Part shown: positions 50,375-58,982 of the stretch, one piece after another
How the letters are laid out: each line of letters starts with the position of its first letter
Numbering within the stretch: position 1 is the stretch's first letter
Assembly: GCF_016786355.1 (NCBI RefSeq)
Contig: NZ_JADWYX010000033.1
Location: 26,020 to 90,019 of the forward strand
Direction of reading: 5' to 3'
Source: Frankia sp. AgB1.9
GTDB lineage: Bacteria; Actinomycetota; Actinomycetes; Frankiales; Frankiaceae
Length of the DNA stretch: 64,000 nt
Translations under genes and position numbers: made by a program
The notes under the pieces: generated by a model
Databases searched by the model: none
What the model was told of the DNA's origin: nothing
What the model saw: the letters and a program-made list of their open reading frames with translations, nothing else

Positions 50375-51190
50375 ATGCCGACCATCCACGTCAACGGCGC
50401 AGACATCCACTACCTGCACACGTCAGGCCGGGGGTCGGACGACCCGGCACCGACGCTCGTGTGCATCCACGGTCTCGGGACCGACAGCCTCGCGAGCTTC
50501 TACCTGACCCTGGCCGCCCCGCTGGCCGCCGCCGGCGTCGACCTGCTGTTCTACGACCTGCGGGGCCACGGCAACAGCGCCCGACCCGCCAGCGGCTACC
50601 AGGTCGGCGACTTCGTGGCCGACCTCGACGGGCTTCTCGGTGCGCTCGGCGTCCGGGCGCCGGTGCACCTGATCGGCAACAGCTTCGGGGGCACGATCGC
50701 CTTCGGGTTCGCCGCCGCGTACCCCGAGATGGTCGCCAGCCTGGTCTGCATCGAGTCCGAGCCGCCGACCGAGACGTGGGCGGCGCGGGTGGGCGAGGTG
50801 TTGGCGAACACCAAGCGCGAGCTGTCCACCGACGAGGCCTACCAGTGGATCGCGGTGCAGTTCGGTGACCATCACGCCCGGCTCTCCCGGCAGGCCTACC
50901 GGCGGCTGGAGGCGACCTCGATGGTCGAGGAGATCCCGACCGGGCCGATGCTCGACCTGACCGACCTCAGCCAGATCACCGTCCCGGTGCTGAGCATCAT
51001 CGGCAGCGACGGGTTCCAGGCCGACGATCCCTATCTCCTCGAGAGCCTGCTGCCCGACTGCCGGACCGTCGTGATCCCGGACCAGGACCACTCGGTGCTC
51101 GTCGAGGCCCATCGGCAGGTCCGGGAGCTGCTCCTCGACTGGATCTTCTCGCACCACACCATCGCGGTGGCGCCGGGAGGGCAGGCATGA
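50375..51190 (+). CDS. Alpha/beta hydrolase (possible thioesterase)
   Basis: The 271-residue protein has the fold's landmarks: VCIHGLGTDSLASFY (oxyanion), DLLFYDLRGHGNSARPASG, nucleophile HLIGNSFGGTIAF (Ser in GNSFGG), acid near VLSIIGSDGF and His in PDQDHSVLVE. Between ACP and glycosyltransferase genes, its likely work is release of the acyl chain from the ACP or transfer of it. A general esterase role is not excluded. The ATG at 50375 is 2 bases after the ACP stop; the end overlaps the next start (ATGA). Confidence 0.87.
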   Translation: MPTIHVNGADIHYLHTSGRGSDDPAPTLVCIHGLGTDSLASFYLTLAAPLAAAGVDLLFYDLRGHGNSARPASGYQVGDFVADLDGLLGALGVRAPVHLIGNSFGGTIAFGFAAAYPEMVASLVCIESEPPTETWAARVGEVLANTKRELSTDEAYQWIAVQFGDHHARLSRQAYRRLEATSMVEEIPTGPMLDLTDLSQITVPVLSIIGSDGFQADDPYLLESLLPDCRTVVIPDQDHSVLVEAHRQVRELLLDWIFSHHTIAVAPGGQA

Positions 51191-52371
51191 GCAGCTTCCT
51201 GCTCGTCGTCCCGCCGCTCACCGGGCACATCACGCCGCTGGTCGCGGTGGCCGACGAGCTGCGGGCCCGGGGCCACCGCGTCGCCTGGTCGGGTGAACCG
51301 TCGCTGATCCGCGCACTCGCCGGACCGGAGGCCGAGGTGCATCCCGCCCTCGGCCCGCCGCTCGGCGCCGACCGAGGCCTCGGGCTTCGCGGCTACGCGG
51401 CCGCCCAGTTCCTCTGGGAGGACTTCCTCGTCCCGCTCGCCGAGGCCACCCACGAGTCGGTCGCCGACGCGGCCAAGCGCGTCGACGCCGACCTCCTGAT
51501 CTGCGACATGCAGGCGCTGGCCGGCCCCCTCGCCGCCGCCCGGCTGGGGATTCCCTGGGTCACCTCGGCCAGCACCTCCGGCTCGTTGCGGGACCCGTTC
51601 GCCGCGACGCCCAGGGTCCGGCGCTGGCTGGACGACCTGTTCGCGGGCCTGATCGCCCGGCGCTGCCCGCGGCCCGCGACGCTGACGCCCGCGGCGCTCG
51701 AACGCTCCCCGTTTCTCGTTCTGGCCTTCACCACGGAGGCACTCGCCGGGCCGGCGCAGGTGTCCGGCCCGCCGACCGCCTGGGTGGGCCCCGCGCTGCG
51801 CCGGCCGGCGGCCGGGCCGGACGACCAGTTCCCCTGGGCCTGGCTGGACCCGGCGGCGGCACTCGTCGTCGTGACCCTGGGTACCGTCAACGGTCCCGTC
51901 GGCGGGTCCTTCCTGCGGACCTGCGTGGACGCGGTGGGTCAGCTGCGCGGCGCGCAGGCTGCGGTCGCCGACCCGTCGGGAGCGCTGACGGCGGTCCCGG
52001 ACAACGTGCTCGTCCGACCGCGCCTGCCGATGATTCGCCTCCTGTCGCACGCGGCCGCCGTCGTGTGCCACGGCGGGCACAACACGGTGTGCGAGGCACT
52101 CGCGCACGACGTGCCGCTGGTCGTCGCGCCGATCCGCGCCGACCAGCCGATCGTCGCCCAGCAGGTGGCCGACGCCGGTGCGGGGATCCGGCTGCACTTC
52201 GGCCGTGCGACGGCCGACCTCGTCGCCGGCGCGCTCATCGACGTCCTGGGCCGGGCCCGCTACCGCCAGGCCGCCGAAGCCGTCGGTGCCTCGCTGCGGG
52301 CCGCGGGCGGCGCGGTCGCCGCCGCGGACCACGTCGAGAGAGTCGTCAGGGAAACCGGCCGGCGCGGATGA
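51187..52371 (+). CDS. Family-1 (MGT/UGT-like) glycosyltransferase
   Basis: The 394-residue protein has the GT-B layout: the N-terminal FLLVVPPLTGHITPLVAVAD with ARGHRVAW, and the donor-binding C-terminal motif VCHGGHNTVCEALAHDVPLV with PIRADQPIVAQQVADAGAG. This is typical of GT1 enzymes that glycosylate lipids, macrolides or aglycones with NDP-sugars. In this operon the acceptor is most likely a hydroxyl of the lipid product. The sugar cannot be named. It overlaps both neighbouring genes by 4 bases. Confidence 0.9.
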   Translation: MSSFLLVVPPLTGHITPLVAVADELRARGHRVAWSGEPSLIRALAGPEAEVHPALGPPLGADRGLGLRGYAAAQFLWEDFLVPLAEATHESVADAAKRVDADLLICDMQALAGPLAAARLGIPWVTSASTSGSLRDPFAATPRVRRWLDDLFAGLIARRCPRPATLTPAALERSPFLVLAFTTEALAGPAQVSGPPTAWVGPALRRPAAGPDDQFPWAWLDPAAALVVVTLGTVNGPVGGSFLRTCVDAVGQLRGAQAAVADPSGALTAVPDNVLVRPRLPMIRLLSHAAAVVCHGGHNTVCEALAHDVPLVVAPIRADQPIVAQQVADAGAGIRLHFGRATADLVAGALIDVLGRARYRQAAEAVGASLRAAGGAVAAADHVERVVRETGRRG

Positions 52372-54266
52372 GCGCGAGCGAGCTCGCCGGTCCAGCTCCC
52401 CGGCACCGGCCACACAACCGGCTGCGGCTGATCCTCTGGTACACCGCCGGCTTCCGGGCCAGGCTGGCGCTCGGCAGCGTGCTGACGCTCGCGGGCACTG
52501 CGCTGTCGCTGTCCCAGCCGATCGTCGCGCAGCGCATCCTGAACCGTCTCGCCCGACACCAGCCGACCGGCGCGCTGCTGCTCATCCTGGCCGGGGCCGT
52601 CGTGCTCGGGACCGCGGTCGGGGGTGTCGGCTACTTCTTCGTCGAGTCGGTCGGCGAGTCCCTCGTCCGCACGGTGCGCCGGCTGCTGGTGACCCGCATC
52701 CTGCGGATGCGCCCGGCGGTCGCCGATCGGATCCCGCCCGCGGACCTCCTGTCCCGGCTGGTCGCCGACACGACCCTGCTGCGCCAGGTGACGACCCAGG
52801 CGATGGTCGCCTCCGTCACCGCGGTGCTCGCCCTGCTCGGTTCGCTCGTCCTGATGGGCCTGATCGACTACGTGCTGCTCGCGGTCACGCTGAGCGCTGT
52901 CGTGACGATGAGCGTCTCGGTGCGGTGGGCCGCGGCCAGGATCGGGGCGGCCACCGGCAAGGCGCAGGAAGCCGTGGCCTACCTGGCCATGCTGCTCGAC
53001 CGCGACCTCGGGGCCTTCCAGACCGTCAAGGCGGCCGGAGCCGAAGCCCACGAGATCGGCCTGCTGACCGACGCGGCCGACACCGCGTGGCGGCGCGGCC
53101 TGCGCGTCGCCGGCTGGCAGGCGGCCAGCGGAGCGTCCGCGGGCCTGCTGATGCAGACCTCGTTCCTCGCCGTGCTCGGCGTCGGCGGTGCCCGGGTCGC
53201 CGCCGGACGGCTGCCGCTCGCCGACCTGATCGCCTACCTGCTGTACATGTTCTTCCTGACCCAGCCCGTCACGACGCTGGTCGGCGCCTGGGGCCAGCTC
53301 AAGGTCGGCGGAGCCGCGGCCGAACGCATCCAGGAGGTGCTGAGGCTCGCCGCCGAGCCCGAGCCCGCGACCGCGGCGGCGACCGTCGGCACGGTGGACG
53401 GTCGGGCCCTCGCCGCCCTGGCGGCCAGGACGAGAACCCGGTTCGGCGAACGCGGTCACGGGCCCTTCCCGAGCGGCGGGAACGGGACCGTTCGTCCGCG
53501 CGCCGACCCAGGCCGGGCCGGTCTCAGCGCGACCGTGGCCTTCGAACACGTCGTGTTCGGCTACCGGCCCGACCTGCCGCTGGTGCACCAGGGCGTGACG
53601 TTCACCGTTCCGCCGGGCGGCACGACCGCCGTCGTCGGACCGTCCGGTGCGGGCAAGTCGAGCCTGTTCGCCCTCCTCGAACGCTTCCACGAGGTCACCT
53701 CGGGCCGGGTGCTCCTCGACGGCCGGGACGTCCGCGACTGGCCGCTCGCCGAGCTGCGCCGGGCGATCGGCTACGTCGAACAGGACTCACCCGTGCTCGC
53801 CGGCACGCTGCGCGACAACCTCACGCTCGGCCTGTCCGAGGTCACCGACGAGCGGCTCTGGGAGGTCGTGGCCCTCGCGCGGCTGGAAGACCTGGTCCAG
53901 ACCCTGCCGGGCGGGCTCGACGGTTGGATCGGCCATCGTGGCGGCACCCTGTCCGGTGGCCAGCGCCAGCGCATCGCGATCGGCCGGGCATTCCTGCGCC
54001 GGCCCCGGCTGCTCCTGCTCGACGAGGCGACCTCGGCGCTGGACGCGGTCAACGAGGCCGCGCTGCGCACCACCCTGGAGACGGCGGCCAAGACCACCAC
54101 GGTGATCGTCGTCGCCCACCGGTTGTCGACGGTCGTCAACGCGCGTCAGATCGTCGTCCTGGAGGCGGGCCGGGTGCGGGCCGTCGGCACCCACAGCGAG
54201 CTGCTCGACGCCGACCCCACCTATCGCGAGCTCGCGACCAACCAGCTCCTCGCCGCCAGCCCCTGA
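52368..54266 (+). CDS. ABC exporter (fused TM and ATPase domains)
   Basis: The 632-residue protein has an N-terminal six-helix membrane domain, for example ARLALGSVLTLAGTALSLSQ and AVVLGTAVGGVGYFFVESVG, then an ATPase: Walker A GPSGAGKSSL, signature LSGGQRQRI, Walker B LLLLDEATSALD, and H-loop VVAHRLST. A roughly 65-residue Arg/Gly-rich linker separates the two. It belongs to the MsbA/lipid-exporter type, so it fits export of the cluster's glycolipid, but the substrate is inferred. The start overlaps the glycosyltransferase stop (ATGA). Confidence 0.92.
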   Translation: MSASELAGPAPRHRPHNRLRLILWYTAGFRARLALGSVLTLAGTALSLSQPIVAQRILNRLARHQPTGALLLILAGAVVLGTAVGGVGYFFVESVGESLVRTVRRLLVTRILRMRPAVADRIPPADLLSRLVADTTLLRQVTTQAMVASVTAVLALLGSLVLMGLIDYVLLAVTLSAVVTMSVSVRWAAARIGAATGKAQEAVAYLAMLLDRDLGAFQTVKAAGAEAHEIGLLTDAADTAWRRGLRVAGWQAASGASAGLLMQTSFLAVLGVGGARVAAGRLPLADLIAYLLYMFFLTQPVTTLVGAWGQLKVGGAAAERIQEVLRLAAEPEPATAAATVGTVDGRALAALAARTRTRFGERGHGPFPSGGNGTVRPRADPGRAGLSATVAFEHVVFGYRPDLPLVHQGVTFTVPPGGTTAVVGPSGAGKSSLFALLERFHEVTSGRVLLDGRDVRDWPLAELRRAIGYVEQDSPVLAGTLRDNLTLGLSEVTDERLWEVVALARLEDLVQTLPGGLDGWIGHRGGTLSGGQRQRIAIGRAFLRRPRLLLLDEATSALDAVNEAALRTTLETAAKTTTVIVVAHRLSTVVNARQIVVLEAGRVRAVGTHSELLDADPTYRELATNQLLAASP

Positions 54267-54364
54267 CGACGTGAGCCGTGGCGCCGGCGCCTGCTCGTCC
54301 AACGTGGCGCCGAAACCGCTGGCATGTTCATCGCCGTCCCGCGGGGAAAGACTTCGGGAGCCTG

Positions 54365-54393
54365 TGTCGGATCGGGGCGGAGGCGTTCGTAGT
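54365..54393 (+). promoter_or_regulatory. ECF-type promoter candidate upstream of YCII/sigma genes
   Basis: TGTCGG (54365-54370), then 17 bases and CGTAGT (54388-54393), lies about 55 bases before the YCII ATG. ECF sigma factors of the DGPF-linked group are known to use TGTCG-type -35 sequences, so this may be an autoregulated promoter. Confidence 0.4.
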
Positions 54394-54446
54394 AGTGGTG
54401 AGAGGCCGCCCACGAGGGGCGCCGCGCGACACGGGAGTGATCCGAG

Positions 54447-54770
54447 ATGCAGTACCTGGTTTCCGTGATCTTTGACGACAGCGTCCTGGCCTCGCCTGAC
54501 GAGGAGGCCGCGATCGACGTGTTCAACGCAGGGCTGGTCGCCGACGGCCACTGGGTCTTCGCCGGCGGCCTCGGCGGGCCCGACACCGCCACCGTGATCG
54601 ACAACCGGGGCGACGAGGCGCTGATCGCCGACGGGCCCTTCGTGGAGACGAAGGAGTTCCTCGCCGGCTTCTGGATCATCGAGGCCGCCGATCTCGACGT
54701 GGCGCTCAGGCTGGCGACCGCGGGGTCGAAGGCCTGCAACCGGAAGGTCGAGGTCCGGCCGTTCCTGTGA
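54447..54770 (+). CDS. YCII (DGPF-domain) family protein
   Basis: The 107-residue protein starts MQYLVSVIFDDSV and contains DGPFVETKEFLAGFWIIEAA, the DGPF signature of YCII-related proteins linked to ECF sigma factors. It probably forms a ferredoxin-like dimer. The role may be sensing or metabolism linked to the sigma factor; none is proven. Its stop overlaps the GTG start of the sigma gene by 4 bases, so they are translated together. Confidence 0.88.
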   Translation: MQYLVSVIFDDSVLASPDEEAAIDVFNAGLVADGHWVFAGGLGGPDTATVIDNRGDEALIADGPFVETKEFLAGFWIIEAADLDVALRLATAGSKACNRKVEVRPFL

Positions 54771-56017
54771 ACCGAGCCTTCGTCCCGGAGGCGATCGCCC
54801 GGGCCCATCGCGAGGAGTGGGCCCGGGTGATCGCCGCCCTGACCAGGCGTTTCGGTGACCTCGACCTCGCCGAGGAGGCGGCGGCCGAGGCGTTCGCGAC
54901 CGCCGTCGAGCGCTGGCCGGCCGACGGCGTGCCGCCCAATCCCGGCGCCTGGCTGACCACGACCGGGAGCCGCAGGGCCATCGACCGGATTCGGCGCGAG
55001 AGCAAGCGCGACGTCAAGCAGCAGGAGGCTGCGCTGTTGTACGACGACGACCCACCCGAGCCGCTCGGTGCCGTCGACGACGACCGGCTCAGACTGATCT
55101 TCACCTGCTGTCACCCGGCGCTCGCGATCGAGGCCCGGGTGGCGCTGACGCTGCGCCTGGTCGCCGGCCTGACCGTGCCCGAGATCGCCCGCGCCTTCCT
55201 GGTCGGGGAGACCGCCATGGGACAGCGGATCACCCGTGCGAAGGCCAAGATCAAGGCGGCTCGGATTCCCTACCGGGCACCGGCCGCAGCGGATCTCCCC
55301 ACTCGTGTCTCCGGCGTGCTGGCCGTCCTCTACTTCGTCTTCAACGAGGGCTACCTGGCGACCGGCGCCGGCACCGATCCCGTGCGCCAGGACCTGACCG
55401 CCGAGGCCATCCGGCTCGCTCGGCTGATCCGCGCCCTCCTGCCGGCCGACGGCGAGGTGGCCGGTCTGCTGGCGCTGATGCTGCTGACCGAGGCCCGCCG
55501 CGACGCCCGGTTCTCGGCGAGCGGCGAGCTGGTCACCCTTGACGAGCAGGATCGCGGGGCCTGGGACGCGGCGCTGATCGCCGAGGGTCATCGGCTGGTG
55601 CGCGAGCGCCTCGTGGCCGCCGCAGCCGGGGTCGCTCCGGGCCGCTACCAGATCCTGGCGGCGATCAACGCCGTGCACACCAGCGCCCGCGACATGCGCG
55701 ACACCGACTGGTCGCAGGTCGTGGCCCTGTATGACCAGCTCGTCCGCCTGGATCCCTCGCCGGTCGTCGCCCTCAACCGAGCCGTCGCGGTCGCGGAGCT
55801 CGACGGCCCGCGGGTGGCGCTGGCGGCCGTCGACCGCCTCGAAGGCAAGCTGGCCGGCTACCACGCCTACCACGCGGCCCGCGCCGACCTGCTGCGCCGA
55901 CTGGGCCAGAGCCAGGAGTCCCGCGGCGCCTACGACAGAGCTATCGAGCTGGCCGGCAACACCGCCGAGACCGCCTCCCTGAGACGCCGCCGCGACCAGC
56001 TCGGGCAGCGCCCCTGA
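54767..56017 (+). CDS. ECF sigma factor with long C-terminal extension (ECF42-like)
   Basis: This is a 416-residue protein. Sigma region 2 is near residues 10-80 (FGDLDLAEEAAAEAFATAVE, WLTTTGSRRAIDRIRRES), and region 4 includes RVALTLRLVAGLTVPEIARAFLVGE-like sequence (residues about 123-147) and MGQRITRAKAKIKAA. After this a C-terminal helical domain (LYFVFNEGYLATGAG, then TPR-like YDQLVRLDPSPVVALNRAVA) is typical of the ECF group with DGPF/YCII partners. No anti-sigma gene is adjacent; the extension or the YCII protein may control activity. GTG 54767 starts it. Confidence 0.9.
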   Translation: MNRAFVPEAIARAHREEWARVIAALTRRFGDLDLAEEAAAEAFATAVERWPADGVPPNPGAWLTTTGSRRAIDRIRRESKRDVKQQEAALLYDDDPPEPLGAVDDDRLRLIFTCCHPALAIEARVALTLRLVAGLTVPEIARAFLVGETAMGQRITRAKAKIKAARIPYRAPAAADLPTRVSGVLAVLYFVFNEGYLATGAGTDPVRQDLTAEAIRLARLIRALLPADGEVAGLLALMLLTEARRDARFSASGELVTLDEQDRGAWDAALIAEGHRLVRERLVAAAAGVAPGRYQILAAINAVHTSARDMRDTDWSQVVALYDQLVRLDPSPVVALNRAVAVAELDGPRVALAAVDRLEGKLAGYHAYHAARADLLRRLGQSQESRGAYDRAIELAGNTAETASLRRRRDQLGQRP

Positions 56018-56039
56018 CCTGGTGACCGGCTGGTGGCGG

Positions 56040-56444
56040 TCACCGACGAGGTGGCGGCTGCCCGACGCGCTCGTCGAAGGCGGTGCGAGCGTCGTTCACC
56101 TCGTCGATGTGGGTGTAGGCCCAGATCCGCAGCTCGGCGATCCGCGAGGACAGGCCGCGTCCGAGCGGGGTCAGGCAGTAGTCGACTCGGGGTGGGATGA
56201 CCGCGTGGACGGTGCGTTCGACCAGGCCGTCCCGTTCGAGGCCGCGGACCGTCTGGGTGAGCATCTTCTGGCTGATGCCGTCGACGGTTCGGCGCAGTTC
56301 CTGGAACCGCAGCGTGCCACCCTCCAGTGCGTAGAGCACCAGCAGGCTCCACCTGTCTCCGATGCGGTCGACGATCTGGCGGGTCGGGCAGGCGGCGGCG
56401 AGGACGTCGTAGCGTCCGTCCGCCGAGGCCGCAGCCGAGACCAT
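56040..56444 (-). CDS. HxlR-family regulator (short)
   Basis: The 134-residue protein is essentially one HxlR winged-helix domain: CPTRQIVDRIGDRWSLLVLY, LRFQELRRTVDGISQKMLTQ and YCLTPLGRGLSSRIAELRIW. The start at ATG 56444 follows GAGGAG; an ATG at 56456 is also in frame. It is divergent from the hydrolase at 56558, its probable target. Confidence 0.88.
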   Translation of the reverse strand: MVSAAASADGRYDVLAAACPTRQIVDRIGDRWSLLVLYALEGGTLRFQELRRTVDGISQKMLTQTVRGLERDGLVERTVHAVIPPRVDYCLTPLGRGLSSRIAELRIWAYTHIDEVNDARTAFDERVGQPPPRR

Positions 56445-56557
56445 CGGTCTCCTCATTGGTTTCGAAAAGGTTCCTACGGCACCATTTGCTGCCTACTGTC
56501 GGAACGAGCCTAGCTGCGCCAATCTCGAAGGACCCACCTGCGAGGAGTGCGCCAACC

Positions 56558-57673
56558 ATGTCCTGGTTCGTCGATGACGCGGACGTCGCCACGACCGCGG
56601 CGGTCTGCCGGTCCCGAGCGATCGGGGCCGGCGTCGACCCGTTCCGCTATGACAGCCTCACCGCCGGTCTCGCCACGCTGCGGGACTGGCTGCCCGCCTT
56701 CGTCGCGGCCGCGGAGCAGGACGCCGGGACCGCCGAGGCCGCCGAGCGGGCTCGGCGCCCCGCCACCGCCCGCCAGGCGTGGCGGGCGGCGGCAGCGGCG
56801 GCCCACCTCGCGCACACGCTGCCCAACCCCGATCTGAAGGCGGCCGTCGCCGCGGACCGGCAGGCGGTCGACGCGCTGCGCCGTTACGCCGCGCTGTGGG
56901 GACCGGTGCACGACCTGGCGCCGGGAACGGACGGGCCACGGTTCGAAGGTGAGCTGCGACTGCCGGCAGGCAACGTCAACGGCCTGGCGGCAGGCACTGT
57001 CAACGGCCTGCCGGCAGGCACTGCCAACGCCCTGCCGCCGGTGGCCGTCATCGTCCCGGGTCTCGACTCCGGGCGTGCCGAGTTCCTCGACCTCGCCGAC
57101 GCCCTGCTCGACCGCGGTGTCGCCGTCGCCGCCATCGACGGGCCCGGCCAGGGCGCGCTCGCGGACGAGCCGCCCCAGCCGGCCTACGAGCAGGTCACCA
57201 GCGCGGTGATCGACCGTCTGACCGCCGGCGGAGTGATCGATCCCGCCCGGGTCGTGCTCATCGGTCTCAGTCTCGGCGGGTTGTACGCGATGCGGTCAGC
57301 GGCCGCCGATCCCCGCATCCGCGCGGTCGCGACGGTCAGCGGGCCCTATCCGATGCCGGCGTGGGACACACTGCCCCCGTTCGCCGTCGACACCCTGACG
57401 ATCCGATGCGGCAGCGCGGACCACGCCCAGGGCGTGGTCGCCGCGCTCGCGCAGCCAGGCCTGCTCGCCGCCATCCACCAGCCCCTGCTCGTCGTCTCCG
57501 GCGGCGCGGACGAACTCCCGTCACCGGCCCAGGCCCGGCACATCGCCACCACCGCGCCCGCCGGAGAGCTACTGCTCGTTCCGGACGGCGACCACCTGCT
57601 CGGCAACACCCGCTGGCAGTGGCTGGACCGCACCGCCGACTGGCTGGCCGAACAGGCGAGAACCGGGCGATGA
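56558..57673 (+). CDS. Alpha/beta hydrolase (FrsA/DUF1100-like)
   Basis: This is a 371-residue protein. A helical N-terminal part (TARQAWRAAAAAAHLAHTLP) precedes a hydrolase core with VAVIVPGLDSGRAEFLDLAD, AVAAIDGPGQGALADEPPQP, nucleophile VVLIGLSLGGLYAMRSA, acid in LVVSGGADELPSPAQA and His in VPDGDHLLGN. This architecture matches FrsA-like or 2,6-dihydroxypseudooxynicotine-hydrolase-like proteins that cleave C-C or ester bonds. Three in-frame 24-base repeats (56960-57031) encode LPAGNVNG-type units in the linker between the two parts. Confidence 0.83.
   Translation: MSWFVDDADVATTAAVCRSRAIGAGVDPFRYDSLTAGLATLRDWLPAFVAAAEQDAGTAEAAERARRPATARQAWRAAAAAAHLAHTLPNPDLKAAVAADRQAVDALRRYAALWGPVHDLAPGTDGPRFEGELRLPAGNVNGLAAGTVNGLPAGTANALPPVAVIVPGLDSGRAEFLDLADALLDRGVAVAAIDGPGQGALADEPPQPAYEQVTSAVIDRLTAGGVIDPARVVLIGLSLGGLYAMRSAAADPRIRAVATVSGPYPMPAWDTLPPFAVDTLTIRCGSADHAQGVVAALAQPGLLAAIHQPLLVVSGGADELPSPAQARHIATTAPAGELLLVPDGDHLLGNTRWQWLDRTADWLAEQARTGR
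56960..57031 (+). repeat. Three in-frame 24-base repeats
   Basis: The units encode LPAGNVNG, LAAGTVNG and LPAGTANA within the hydrolase, each 24 bases, so the reading frame is kept. They look like a linker expansion. Confidence 0.8.
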
Positions 57674-57828
57674 CGGGTCCGCGCCGACGGGGGCGCGGTG
57701 CGCGAGGTCTCGGCCGACTCCACTTTCCAGGACGTGCTGTTCTATAAAGTTCTAGGACAGTCTCTTCTGTAACCTCAGCACGGGCCCAGCCCGTCGGAGA
57801 TCCAGATCCTGCGAGACGAGGAGTACAG

Positions 57829-58653
57829 GTGGCTACAGGAACGGCGATCACCTACGGGCCGTGGGGTGTCGTGGCCGGCGGGTCCGACGGCGTCGGGGCC
57901 GCGTTCGCCCACGAGCTGGCTTCCCGGGGACTGAACGTCGTGCTGGTGGCGCGGCGAGTCCCCGTACTGGCGGCGTTCGCCGCGGAGATCCGCGCGAAGC
58001 ACGGCGTCGAGGTCCGCACGCTGGCCCTCGACCTCAGCGCCCCGGGCGCGCTGGCGGAGCTCGCGGAGGCGACCGCCGACGTCGAGGTCGGCCTCTTCGT
58101 CTACAACGCCGGCGGCGACGACTTCAGCACGCCCTTCCTCGACAAGGACCTCGCCACCCATCTGGCCCTGGTCCACCGCAACTGCGACAGCGTGCTCGAA
58201 GCGGCCTACCGCTTCGGCGGGCCGATGGTGGCCCGCGGGCGCGGTGGCGTGGTGCTCGTGACCTCGGGCGCGGCCTGGGCGGGTGGCGCCACGCTCGCCA
58301 CCTACGGCGCCACCAAGGCCTTCGACCTCATCCTCGCCGAGGCGCTGTGGGCGGAATGGCGCTCCAGCGGGGTCGACGTCCTGGGCCTCGTGCTCGGCAA
58401 GACCGACACCCCGTCGATGCGCCGGGTCTTCGACGCCAAGGGCGAGCCCTACGGCGAGACGGCCGATCCCGCCGATGTCGCGCGCGAGGCGATCGACCAC
58501 CTCGCCGACGGGCCTACCTGGATCTTCGGCAGCCCCGCCCCCACCGGCGGCTCTCCGTTCGGTGGGGCCCCCCGCCGCGACGCCGTACTCGCGATGAGCC
58601 GGGGCTTCTCCGTCAGCCGCGCGGACGATCCGGCCGGCTCCACCAACACCTGA
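57829..58653 (+). CDS. Short-chain dehydrogenase/reductase
   Basis: The 274-residue protein has the classical SDR layout: GVVAGGSDGVGAAFAHELAS (coenzyme motif), VRTLALDLSAPGALAEL, LFVYNAGGDD (NAG motif), Ser in VLVTSGAAWAGG and the YGATKAF Tyr-Lys pair. LGLVLGKTDTPSM is the C-terminal substrate-loop region. The GTG start has CGAGGAG upstream. The substrate is unknown. Upstream (57730-57775) is an A/T-richer stretch with repeated TTCTA that may hold its promoter. Confidence 0.88.
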   Translation: MATGTAITYGPWGVVAGGSDGVGAAFAHELASRGLNVVLVARRVPVLAAFAAEIRAKHGVEVRTLALDLSAPGALAELAEATADVEVGLFVYNAGGDDFSTPFLDKDLATHLALVHRNCDSVLEAAYRFGGPMVARGRGGVVLVTSGAAWAGGATLATYGATKAFDLILAEALWAEWRSSGVDVLGLVLGKTDTPSMRRVFDAKGEPYGETADPADVAREAIDHLADGPTWIFGSPAPTGGSPFGGAPRRDAVLAMSRGFSVSRADDPAGSTNT

Positions 58654-58916
58654 CGGCCAGACCGGACGAGCCCGTGCCATAACCGAGAATCTCCGCCAGT
58701 CACGACTGTCCACCGAACTCGACGGCGGCCCGAAACACGTACGGGACCGGCATATGGCGACGTTCAACATCGCATTGCGGCCGGTCGTGGGCGGCCCTAG
58801 GGTGCAGATATGCCGGCTGGCCGCCGCGGGTGGCGAAGTCCGGTCTGTTAGGGAGCGCACGTGGTGGAGCCGCGCCGCCGCGCCGATGTACGTGCGTCAC
58901 AAACCGTCGCGTGCAA

Positions 58917-58957
58917 CCGGGCGGAACCCGCGGTGCTTCATCGCGGGTTCCGCCCGG
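58917..58957. other. Perfect 16-base stem-loop upstream of peptide 1
   Basis: CCGGGCGGAACCCGCG (58917-58932) pairs perfectly with CGCGGGTTCCGCCCGG (58942-58957) around a 9-base loop, 25 bases before the start of the small peptide gene. It could be an attenuator in the peptide leader or a terminator for the SDR transcript. No T tract follows. The rest of 58654-58982 has no gene. Confidence 0.6.
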
Positions 58958-58982
58958 GGACAGAACGAGGGATGGTGGGGTA

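Noticed and set aside
38245..54266. Enediyne PKS cluster
   Set aside because: The KS-AT-ACP-KR order, PfaD-like ER and absence of enediyne accessory genes (E3-E10 type) fit Pfa/Hgl lipid synthases better.
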